Shown here in pieces: positions 31,830-41,337 of a stretch of 64,000 nt of DNA. The first letter of the stretch is position 1. Every line of letters begins with the position of its first letter. The notes beneath the pieces were generated by a model that saw nothing but the letters and a program-made list of their open reading frames with translations, searched no databases and was not told where the DNA came from. The stretch is taken from positions 62,001 to 126,000 of the forward strand of contig JAPTJF010000047.1 in NCBI GenBank assembly GCA_029339195.1. Reading direction: 5' to 3'. This DNA comes from Micractinium sp. NFX-FRZ (taxonomy: Eukaryota > Chlorophyta > Trebouxiophyceae > Chlorellales > Chlorellaceae). The translations under genes were made by a program, and so were the position numbers.

Positions 31830-34800
31830 CTGACCCCCGCCGAGCATTATATATTTAAGCAGCTTAAATATATACCTGCGCTGCCGCCTTGGCTGCAGTC
31901 TCCTTTGCCTTGAGTGCCCGGAACTTTGCTCCCCGCTCAGACGCCGCCGGCCCCGCTGGCGCGGCAGGCGCGGCAGCGCCGGCCTGTGCACAGAAACAGG
32001 CAGCACAGCGGCGGCGGTGTGGTGCGGCCCAACGCAGGGTGCAGATGCAGGGTGCAGCGTGGTGTGCGCACTGCTGCGCCGTCCCACGCCTTGCCTCGCC
32101 CGTACGCCGCCCCATGCGGTGCACATCTACCCAGCAGCACATGCAGCGCTCCCCCCAGCCACCCACGTCAACCCGCTTATCCTGGCAGTCAATTTTTGAT
32201 TGGCAGGCAGGCAGTGCAGCGCAGTGCAGCGCTGGAGTAACAGTCAATTCCCGACTGGCAGGCAGGCAGGCAGGCATCCCTATACTACAGCGCCTCACCT
32301 GCGCCGCCGCCTTGGCTGCCGCCTCCTTGGCCTTGAGTGCCCGGAACTTCTCGCCGCGGGAGCCGCCAGAGCCGCCGCCAGAGCCGCCGCCAATCATGGC
32401 GGGGAAATCGTCCTGCTGCTGCTTGGCGCTGCGCCGGGCGTTGAGCTCCTTGCCTGGGGGGTGGGCGGGAGGAGGAGGACAAACGGAAGCAGGGCGGGCA
32501 TGAGCAGGGCAGGGGGAAGGAGTGGCGCAGCACGCGGCTAGCAGGATCGGCGTGCGCTGATTGGATGGCTTGCAACCGTTCCTGCACAGCCATGACAGCC
32601 CAGCCACTGCGAGCACACACACACATGCAAGCACACGGAACTGAGGCGGGCTAAGCGGGAGAGCGCGGGGCGGCCGGCCTCGCCGCTGGGCTTCGTCTCC
32701 CGAGTTCACCAGTGACACTTGAGATACACACAAGAACATGCGGGGCGGAAGCGGGCAAAGCGGGAGAGCGCAGGGCCGGCCTGCCTCACCGCTGGGCTTC
32801 TTCTTCTCGGCTCAGCACCAGTGACACTTTAGAAAGACCTTAGAAAGACACCAGAACACGCGGGACGGAAGCAGGCAGAGTGATAACAACATGCCGCCCT
32901 GCCTCACCGCTGGGCTTCTTCTCCTCGGGCTCGACATCAATGACAGCGGTGGAGGCGCTGCCGCCGGCGCCGCCCGCCGCCGCCGCCTGCGCGCCCGCAA
33001 AGCTCTGGCGCAGATACAGCTGCAGGGTAGCGGGAGGGGAGGGAGCGGGGAAGAAGAGGGCAAGCCGGAGGGGAGCGAGGTGTGATGAGCATGGGAGAGC
33101 ATGGGAGCAGAGCAGAGGGTGCGCAGCAGCGACGACAGGTGCGGGCAGTTGCAGGCAACGCCAGGGAGCGCAGCGCCAGGCAGTGCCTGGCTGTTTGGCC
33201 CAGCAACGGCAGCTCCTGCCGCCACAGCTCGGCACGCCATGCCAGGACCACCGGCCCACCGGCCCACCTGCTGCGCGGTGGTGATCAGGTTGTTGGTGAA
33301 CCAGTAGAGGGTGAGGCCGCTGGGAACGTTCAGGGAGAAGTAGCCTGGCAGGGGGGGAGGCGAGGGACGGCGAGGGAGGGAGCACAAAGGATGAGACAGG
33401 GGGCAGGCAAGGGAGGCGGGGAGGGTCAAGGTGGGCAGAGGAGAGGGCCACACAGGCGAGGGCTCGGTCCCCTGCCCCCGGAGGACCCCAACCGGGTTGC
33501 ACACACGCTCGCCGAGCACGCAGGGCAGGCACCGCGCCCCACTGTTTGATTCCCCCGTTTGGCACATCGAAGCCGGTGAAGTGCTTCAGAGTCAGGATTA
33601 TGTCCCCCCTGATGAACAGATTCCAGATGGGATGTTCCCCTGATGAATAGACCCCCTGATGATCAGACCCCCTGATGAACAGAGTCCAGATTCAGGTTCA
33701 GGATTATGCCCCCCTGATGGGCAGGTAGGTGCCTGGTGCCCCTCACCAATCATGAGGGGCAGGAACTTGAGGATGGCGTTGGCAGACTGCTGGGAGGGGT
33801 CCTGGCTCTGCTGCGGGCTGATCACCTTCTGGCTGATGTACTGCAGCAGGGCGGGGCGGGGCGGGGCAGGGGCGGGGCAGGAGGGGGGCAGGAGGGGGCG
33901 CGGGGCGGTGAGGTGCGGGCGGAAGCGCGGACATAGGTGGTGCAACAAGGGACCCAGGGGGGCATGGGCAAGGCGGCGCCATTGGTGCCCCATGAGCGCG
34001 CACACAGAAGCAAGCAAGCATGTGCCGGTCCGTGGCACAGCCCTCCCAGACCCTCCTTCCTCCTAAATTTGCATGCCTCCTGTTGCGCCGTGTGCATCTT
34101 TCACAGGTGCCGCCCCCCCCACCCACCTGGCTGACGATGAGCAGCACGGGCAGCACCAGGTAGGCGGCGGTGTTGGCAAAGCCCAGCGTGGGCTGCCCGT
34201 TCTCCCAGCTGAACAGCCAGCCCAGGCCTCCCTGCAGGGCAGGACCAGCAGGCCGGGGGGGAGCAGGGAGCAGGGATGTGTGCGCTACAGACTGCTGTCT
34301 TTGCGTGGGTGCCTGTGTGCGGAGAGGCGGGTGCATCAGCCTGGTGCAGGACGCCTCGCCGTGGTGGCAAAAGGCGTTGGCAGGACAGATCCCTCGCAAG
34401 CATGCGTGGCATGCAAGGGGCGGCGTGCGGCTCACGTTGACGGTGGTGGGGCCGGCCAGGGAGGGGATCCAGAAGAAGCCCTCGGTCAGCAGGCCCTCGT
34501 CCGCCACGTTGGAAAGGGCGCTGCGGGGAAAGGGATGAAGGGTGGGAGAGGAGACGGAGGGAGGGGACGAGTGAAAAGTTGAGTGAAAACTCGGGAGCAG
34601 CCACCGGGGAAGGCGCTTGTCAGCCACAGTGGACTGTGCATTTCTAAAGAGACGCGAGGGTTGGGATGTGGGGTGGGAGAGAGAGGAGGCATGAACAGGG
34701 TTGCATGGGGTGGCAGCGAGTGTGTGGCAGGCAGGCAAGGGAGCCCGCGGCACATGCGAGAAGCTGTGGCAAGGCGTCGGCCCCCGCCGGCTGCTCATGC

Positions 34801-37800
34801 CGCCGGCCTCGGTTGCGCGCCACCCACCACCCACCCTTTCTTGCCCCCATCTCACCGGTAGAGGCCAATGAAGACGGGGATGGTGGCCAGGGAGGGCAGG
34901 CAGCCCGCCAGCGGGTTCACGCCCGCTGTCTGGTACATCTTTGCCGTCTCGACCTGGAGGAGGCAGAAAAGTTGGACCATTCGTTAAAGACAAAACAAAA
35001 AGCCTGCAGTCAACCGCTCTACCACTGAGCTACACGACCTAACTCCCTATTTGGAGGTCGCGTCCGGGATCGAACCAGAGACCTGTTGATGAATGCGGGC
35101 ATCCTAGAAGGACAGCGCTGGTCCAATGCAATTTCCGGCGGTACCGATTCCGGAGAGCTCCGAAAACGCCATTTTCCAAAATCTTCCGAAATATCGCAGA
35201 TACTGTCCCGTTCTCGCCCAATTTGCACCCCAGGAGGCTGCCCGGAGCGGCATGGAGGGGGCGGCACGTGCCCCCATGCACACCAGCGGGGGGCCGGGGG
35301 GCGGTGCGCCGCATGTAGTGACAGGAGCTACCAGGCAAGCGCTTTTGGAACATGGATCACAGGGACAGCACACAGGCACACCAGAGACAGACGCTCAGGG
35401 GGGCCGAGAGGGGCGCGCCCGGTGTTTCGACACCCCCCCAACTTCTGTGCCACAAGTTCCACGACACAGATGTACTTTGCGTGCTTGCGCCCAAATCCAG
35501 CACGATGCGTGCACAGCTGGCATGCAAACCAAACAAGAAGAGGCGCGCCAACGACAAAAACGAGGGCGCAACCCGCATGATGAGCATGAAGTATGCTCAT
35601 GGCTGGGAGCCAGCAAGTCGAGAGCCAGCAAGTCGGGAGCCAGCAAGTCGGGTGCCAAGCACTGTTTGACCGGCTTTGCGGCGGTGGAGTGTACATCTGA
35701 AGCTGCCGCGGGGCGAAGAGGCAGCCACCCCAGAGACAGTGCGCAACCCTCACTCATTGGGCAGCCCAGGTTGTAACCCACGCAAAAGTCGAGCCTTTGA
35801 CCGCAGCCCAGCGCTCGCCAACCAGCCAGCCAGCCGCTCTACCGACGCGCACGCCCGGCCGCTGGCAGGGCACGCCCCACAGCGGCAACTTTGGCGCACT
35901 GCCTGGGAGCTCACCCCTGATTGTAGCCCCCTCCCAAACAGACAGACAGACGGACAGACAGACTCTAGACTCTACACCCGGCCACCCCCCCGCCCACCTG
36001 CCGGCGCTCCGGGTCTGATTTTAGCCCCCTCGCAGGCAGACGGACAGGCATTCAGACAGACAGGCAGACAGGCAAACACACACAACGAGCCTAATTCTAG
36101 CCCGCCCCCCCGCCCACCTGCAGGCGCTCCGGGTCGTTGGCGTACTTGGCCTGCAGGTCCTTCACCTTGGGAGCCAGAGCCTGCATGCTCAGCGTGGACT
36201 CCACCTGCACGCGGCGTTGCCATGGGGGGAGGAGGCAAGGTTGGGAGGCACAGGGTCAGACTGGTGACACGCAGGCTGCGCACGCCGCGGCAGGCGCCTG
36301 TGTGCTCCGTGCCGTCTCCCCCTAGGGGAGGACGGAGCAAAAAAGGTGAAGGTGAAACAGCAGCGGTGCACCGGGCACAATCGTGACCAGCAGCCGCACC
36401 TGGTGGCCCAGGTTTCCGCCGCAGACCAGCCCCATCTCAGGGCTCCTCAATTCGCCCCACACCCTCCTCCTCCCAAACCGTTCCCACAACACGCAACTCT
36501 TCACTCACCCAACCCAACCCACATCCACCGATACCCACTCCCCTACCCATCAACCCACCAGCTCTCCTAGCAGGCATATGGCCGCCTTGGCCTGAACCCC
36601 CAACCCAACCACCATTTTCTCCGCCCACCACCACCCCTCGGACACCACCCCACACACTCCCCAACCCCACCTGCTTCTTGGTGAGCGGGTACGTGGCCAC
36701 CTTGACCAGCACGGTGAGGAAGATGATGGCAAATCCATAGCTGCAGCAGCATGGGGAATGCCAGACAGTCAGGAGGGAGGGAGGGAGGAAGGCAGGAGGA
36801 CGGATGGGGTTTGTGGAGCAGCATGGGCGGCACTTCTTGCACCTTACCGGGCACGCCGGCCTTCAGCGAAACCCGCCTCACGCCCCTGCCCCCTGCCCCC
36901 ACCAAAAGCCACGCGCGCAGCTCGTGGCGACGTTGTCCAACGTCACATGCACCTCGCACGCCGGCCTTCACACCAAAACAATCCTCACACGCATCTCCCC
37001 ACTGCCGCCCAACCATCAAAACACACGCAGCTTCCACGCCCCACGCACCTGTAGGGCACGCCGCCCTTCGCCAGCCCGCCGTCCAGCCCCCCCACACACA
37101 CAAACAGGTAAGCACACCCACGCACCAGTCACTTGTCGCACCTGTACGGCACGCCGGCCTTCTCCAGCCCGCCGTCCAGCACCTTGAGGAACTGCTCAAA
37201 GGCGCCCGAGAACGCGCCAAAGAAGCCGCTGTTCTTGTCGACCACCTCGGCAACTGCCTCGCCTGCGGCAGCGGGGTCCACGGAAGCCGCCGCGTCGGCG
37301 GCCGCGCTGACCGCGCCGGCGGCGGCGGCGGCGGCATCGCCCACTTGGCCGGACAGCTGGTCGGCGGCGCCCGCCAGCTGGTCGGCAGCATCGCCGAGCA
37401 GGAACAGGCGGGTGGAGAGGTGGGCGGCCAGGCTGTGGAAGGCGGAGGGGACACTGCAGGCGGAGGAGGAGAGGGGGCGCCAGGGGGAGGCAGGCAGGGG
37501 AGCAGGCGGGGAGTGAGCCAGGCGTGTGGTGGCTGGGCGGGGCCGGGCAGGGGATGGGGGCGTGGGCGGAGAGCCGCTGGGAGATGGGGCTGGAATGCGC
37601 TCCGAGGACGCAAGCCGGCAGCTGGGCGGCATCTGAGCAGGAGCAGCAGCTGGTGCGAAGCCTGACAGCCTGGCAGGCGGCAGCTCAAGCCCAGCCGCAC
37701 GCTCAGGGCCACCATCACCACAGCAGGTCAGCGTGGCAGCGGCCCACAGGCCCTGGCTATTGATCCTGCCCACCCAATGCACCCAAGCAGGCTTTCACCA

Positions 37801-38322
37801 GGAGGCTGCAAACACACGATCGCATCCTGGCGCACCTGTCAGCCATCGCCCCAAGGGAGTCCTCAAGCTGCGCCCGCACCGCCACCGCGCCACGCCGAGA
37901 GGCGGCGCCTGCAGGAGAGATGGCAGCGAGCGAAACCTGGTCAGCTGCGCACATCACACCCTCTGCCACTCAACTTTCGTCACTTCATCTCTCCTTGCAC
38001 TGCTGTGGCAGCAAGGCTGCATGTCACGTTGGCTGCTGCAGGCTGGCCAGGCCGTCGCTGCTGCCGCCTGGCGGTGCTGCCGCCGCCCGCCGCCCGCCTG
38101 CCCGCCGGCGCCGCCCCACGCACCTCTGCGGCCCAGCGGGGCCAGCCCAGCTGGCGAGGCCATCTTGGAGGCCAGCGGGCGCTGGTGCCTGCACCATGGG
38201 AGCAAGCAGGGCGTAGTCAGGAGGGCTGTGAGTGACGGGGCAGGCCCTCACCACCCGCATGCAGCCAGGGGCGTCTCCTACCGGCACAGCGGCGTGGTGG
38301 TGAGCTGCATTGTCGCCTGCAT
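31316..38322 (-). CDS. ALB3: ALB3, chloroplast thylakoid membrane protein insertase (YidC/Oxa1/Alb3 family)
   Basis: Fifteen exons give 560 residues: 38322-38282, 38188-38124, 37909-37837, 37453-37142, 36740-36671, 36204-36118, 34953-34856, 34520-34436, 34231-34127, 33840-33747, 33344-33268, 33019-32908, 32453-32299, 31983-31876 and 31516-31316. The start is [14 protein letters not shown], a transit peptide rich in Thr/Arg and poor in acidic residues, probably cleaved near AVRA. The core is unmistakable: [19 protein letters not shown], the matrix-side helix (EST...[14 protein letters not shown]), [19 protein letters not shown], the family-diagnostic [19 protein letters not shown], then [12 protein letters not shown] and [15 protein letters not shown]3 inserts light-harvesting proteins delivered by cpSRP/cpFtsY. 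An Ala-rich insert precedes the first core helix. The C-terminal tail carries two copies of FRALKAKE(A/T)AAKAAAQ, each on its own exon, and ends [10 protein letters not shown]. Intron 6 holds a tRNA gene. Confidence 0.97.
31800..31826. repeat. (CTG)9 microsatellite in an ALB3 intron
   Basis: Nine CTG units in the last ALB3 intron, next to the hairpin at 31848-31874. Confidence 0.9.
31848..31874. repeat. Perfect 13-bp inverted repeat overlapping the donor of ALB3 exon 14
   Basis: TATATATTTAAGC and its exact complement GCTTAAATATATA are separated by one base. On the minus strand the right arm begins at the second base of the GT donor (CAG|GTATAT at 31875-31874), so in the pre-mRNA the splice site would be at the base of an AU-rich hairpin. 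Confidence 0.9.
32660..32815 (-). repeat. Two extra copies of the ALB3 exon-12 end in the intron
   Basis: The exon-12 end with its donor (plus-strand CCTCACCGCTGGGCTTC at 32903-32919) recurs at about 32784-32800, exactly, and at about 32679-32695 with the donor GT changed to GC. Intervals are about 118 and 106 bp, and the flanking GAAG(C/A)GGGCA-type sequence is repeated too. Confidence 0.9.
34997..35001 (-). terminator. RNA polymerase III terminator (T5) after the permuted tRNA
   Basis: Five Ts on the minus strand begin three bases after the last base of the tRNA 5' half, followed by G and a further T run. This is the expected Pol III stop for a transcript that ends with the 5' half. Confidence 0.75.
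35004..35090 (-). tRNA. Circularly permuted tRNA-Cys (anticodon GCA)
   Basis: On the minus strand the 3' half comes first. At 35090 is the last anticodon-loop base A, then TCAAC (35089-35085), variable loop AGGTC, T-stem TCTGG, T-loop TTCGATC, CCGGA, acceptor CGCGACC (35062-35056), discriminator T (35055) and encoded CCA (35054-35052). After a 12-nt spacer (35051-35040) comes the 5' half: acceptor GGTCGTG (35039-35033), TA, D-arm GCTC/AGTGGTA/GAGC, G, GTTGA, then loop CTGCAG (35009-35004) with anticodon GCA at 35007-35005. All stems pair when the halves are joined: seven acceptor pairs (one G-U), five anticodon pairs, five T-stem pairs (one G-U) and four D-stem pairs. U73 is the identity base of tRNA-Cys. 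A TTTTT run follows at 35001-34997. The gene lies in ALB3 intron 6, same strand. Confidence 0.93.
35607..35651. repeat. 15-bp tandem repeat, three copies, in ALB3 intron 6
   Basis: GAGCCAGCAAGTCGA once and GAGCCAGCAAGTCGG twice, head to tail. No function is seen. Confidence 0.95.
35908..36120. repeat. Repeated junction of ALB3 exon 6 plus (GACA)n tracts
   Basis: The exon-6 donor end (plus-strand CCCCCCCGCCCACCTGC then GGCGCTCCGGGTC at 36104-36133) recurs exactly 120 bp away (about 35984-36013). TGATTNTAGCCCCCTC recurs at 35917 and 36016, with GACA/GGCA microsatellite between. All of it is in ALB3 intron 6 except the true exon end. Confidence 0.85.
36840..37110 (-). repeat. Decayed copies of the ALB3 exon-4 end in intron 4
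   Basis: The exon-4 end (plus strand GTACGGCACGCCGGCCTTC at 37144-37162, then CCAGCCCGCCGTCCAGC) recurs at about 37071-37105 (TAGGGCACGCCGCCCTTCGCCAGCCCGCCGTCCAGC), and shorter pieces (GCACGCCGGCCTTCA) recur at about 36851 and 36956. Confidence 0.85.
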
Positions 38323-38703
38323 GTCGGATTGAGGCGCGGGGAGGGCGCTAGACTGGTGGCTGTGGTGTAGCTTTGAGTCCTGCGAGAACGCCTGTCCTTG
38401 GGCGTCTCCCTGTTGCTGCCGACTTCAATTGCAATGCGCGTAGAGGGATGCCACGGTTGCAGGCCTGCCACTTGTGGGGCCAAGCCAGATGATGTGTATT
38501 CTCACCTTCTTCCGGCCCACCCACTCTCTCAGCGCAAAGGCCGCATGCATGGCGCTAATACATTGTCGATTGTGTTCACCAACTGCCCCTGCACCCCCAC
38601 TCCTCCGCTCAGCGTCCCTCGCGCTGCGAGACTCTTCTCGTGCTATCCAGCGCCGCGCAGCTCCCTCCAGCGACGCTCAGCGTCTCAACACCGATCCCAC
38701 GCA
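38323..38703. promoter_or_regulatory. Divergent promoter region between ALB3 and the plus-strand membrane-protein gene
   Basis: The 381-bp gap lies between the ALB3 ATG (38322, minus) and the next ATG (38704, plus). Both products look plastid-targeted, so a shared bidirectional promoter would make sense, but no element is recognised. Confidence 0.4.
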
Positions 38704-40780
38704 ATGCACAGCACCACAGCAGTCGCGGCTACGCGCTGCCCGCGTGCCAGCAGCAAAGGCGGCGTGGCGGCGGTGGCAGCAGTCGCAGCCCCGCGCCCAG
38801 CAGCAGCACAGGCGCTGCGCTATGCGCCGCGGCAGCCGACCACTCTGTGCCTGGGCCGCAGGCAGCAGCAGACTCTGACCGCAGGCAGCAGCAACCTAGG
38901 TGAGTGCCAGGCGGGGCACGAGGTTCCTGGTGCACGAGACTCGACACGCTCGGGTGCCGGTCCCCTGGCTACTATAGCCAGCCCCTGTGGTGCTCTTGTG
39001 TTCCCCAGGTCTGGCTTGTCCTTTTGACCGACTTTTACTGTCGAACCATGCTGCTGCAGGCCTTTTGCGGCAGCCGTGCAGCAGTCTTGGCAGCAGCAGC
39101 CAGCAGGTGCAGCAGGCCGGCAGCCGGGCACAGCGCCCGCGGCGCATGCCGCCGTGCGCAGCGGCGGGTGCAGCAGCAGACGGCGACTCGCAGCCGCCGC
39201 CGCCCATGCAGCAGCAGAAGAAGAAGCCACGGCCGATGAGCGCGCAGCAGCGCTGGCGTGCAGCCAAGTTTGCAGCACAGGAGGCAGCGCAGCGGCTGAG
39301 GTGAGGGCAGGCGGGCCGGCCGGCGTCAGTGGGCAGGCGGGTGGGCACCGCAACTGGGGGCCTGGCTGCTTGCGCCTGTGCTGCAGAGGACCACGGCGTG
39401 TGTACAGTGCTCAGCCTGAGAGACACCCACTTTTGAGCCCCAGCCGACCCTGTTCTGCATCCAAGCAGCTCCCAACACCAACGCCGCCTGCTGTATGCAA
39501 CCTTACCACCACCTCCCCCCTCCCAGCCCCAACCCTCCCCCCTCCGCCCCCTCCCCCCTGCAGCGAAACGCCTGCTGTGGTGGCGCTGCTGGCGGCCCTT
39601 GCGGCGGTCAATCAGAAGCTGCAGCCGCTGTACGACGTGTGGGCGGTGCTGCAGTCGTGGCAAGCAGAGCTCATGGATGCGTGAGTGACTGACCATGCAT
39701 TATGTACGAAAAACTAGATGTATTGGCTGATCACTTGAGTAATGATTGTGGCAGACTGTGCTGGTGGCACTGTGCACTTGCAGGCCGCAGCTGTGTTCTT
39801 CTTTCGGGCCGGTTGGGGTGCGGCTTGGCCTCAAGTAACCTGCTGCTACCACTGCGAGTCCGCACGTGCTAGTGTCCTGTTTCTCTGCTGCCGCATTTGC
39901 ATCGGCCACGCTTGTGTTTGGCAGCCCCTGCGCACTCTGTGGGTCCCCCACTTGGCGCACATACAGCTGCGCACCCCACCCCAACCCCGCCTCCCCAGTG
40001 CCTGAGCCACGATGCACAAATGGCTCAGAAGACAGAGCGCTCTTGGCGCTGCCACCCCACTCCTCTGTATCCCCCCCCCTCACCACCCCAACCCTCCCCC
40101 CTCGCCAATCCCCCGCTCACCCCAAGCAGCCGGCTTCAGTGCGGCTTCCTGCTTGCGGAGACGCCCTGGCACCCCACATCCCACTCCACCTCACTGTGCC
40201 AACCCACCTATCCTCCTGCCCCCTCATTCTCTCCTTCCATTGCATGCATGCAGGTACAACGCGTTCATTGCGGAGGAGACCAAGCGCCAGTGGCGGTGGA
40301 GCAAGCAGTTTGCAAAGGAGCTCAAGTGGTGGAGCCGCGTGCCGCCCTACGTGGGATGTGAGTGGGCGGGCAGGGTGGGGGGGCCTTGCTTGGGGTGTGA
40401 GTGCGGGGCCAGGGTGGTGGGCCTTGCGTGATGTGTGGGTGGGGCTGCCTTCCTGGTAGCCCTGCCTTACCCTCACCGCCTCCCTCTCACCACCACCTTT
40501 CCACCTCCCCCCCAGATACCCTCACCCCCTCACCACCACCGCCTTCCCGCCTCCCCCCCTCTGCCCCGCCCTGCCACCTGCAGTCTTTGCCGCCACCCTC
40601 ATCTACCAGGCCTTCATGCCCGTCTCCCTGGCTGCCAGCCTGGCGGTGCCCCTGTACTACTCGTGGGTGCTGTGGGACAACTGGTGGGTGTCGCCCGTCT
40701 TCCTGGCCACGCTGCTCACAACCCCCATGAAGTGGCTGCCCTGGGCCGACAAGTGCCTCGTCTGGCCGGGCCTCATTTGA
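38704..40780 (+). CDS. Unrecognised membrane protein with a plastid-type transit peptide
   Basis: Five exons, 38704-38899, 39009-39300, 39564-39680, 40254-40357 and 40584-40780, join in phase to 301 residues. The first 65 residues are rich in Ala, Arg, Thr and Ser and lack acidic residues, as in chloroplast transit peptides. The middle is a Gln/Pro-rich linker with a basic KKKPRPMSAQQRWRAAKFAA segment. The C-terminal half is rich in Trp and looks ordered: KLQPLYDVWAVLQSWQAEL, YNAFIAEETKRQWRWSKQF, WWSRVPPYVGFFAATLIYQ, then two hydrophobic stretches ending PMKWLPWADKCLVWPGLI. Two or three membrane helices are likely. No family is recognised; thylakoid or envelope location is inference. Confidence 0.78.
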
Positions 40781-40932
40781 TGTGGGGGCATGAAGGCGGA
40801 GCAGCCGCAAGGCGGTGGCGGCGGTGGCGGCGAAGGCGGCGCGCACGAGCTCTGCCTTCCCTGCCGAGCGTGTGTGTTTTGCCAAACTGTTTGACGGTTC
40901 ATATGTTGGCCTATGACCCGGCCCGTAAACCT

Positions 40933-40937
40933 TGTAA
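40933..40937 (+). terminator. Putative poly(A) signal TGTAA
   Basis: TGTAA 153 nt after the stop at 40780 of the upstream gene. The rest of the gap to 41337 shows no gene; its right part is GC-rich and is probably the 5' UTR of the transporter gene. Confidence 0.5.
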
Positions 40938-41337
40938 AGAGCTGGTTGCTGCAATGCACTGCATTGAGCGGCACAAATCACTGACAAATTAGACTGGCGG
41001 CCAGGCAGGGACGGCTGCAGTACACATGTCCCCAACTTTGTCCTGCCCTGCCCAGCACACTAAGCGCTCAAGCCAAGCGACAGGCCTTGTTGAAGAGCAG
41101 CAGCGCGGTGTGCGCGCCTCCCTGCCATCTCCCTCGCGTCCCCAGCGTGACTTCTGGGCGCGCTACCGGCCTGCCCAGCGGCCTGCAGCAACATCGCGAC
41201 GTTGCGGGAACGCCGCGAGCCATCGCCAAAGGCCGCTGCTGGCGGCGCCGCTGGGCCCCGCCCCCGAGGCGTCCCGGCTCCGCCCTCGACCCCCGCCGCC
41301 TCTTCTGGCGTAGCCACTCACCTGGGCAGCACCCGCC

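Noticed and set aside
34990..35095. Two tandem ordinary tRNA genes, or a tRNA-derived SINE, instead of one permuted tRNA
   Set aside because: Neither half has its own partner half: after the 5' half comes a T-run, and before the 3' half no D-arm is found. The two halves pair perfectly with each other, including the acceptor stem and the U73 identity base.
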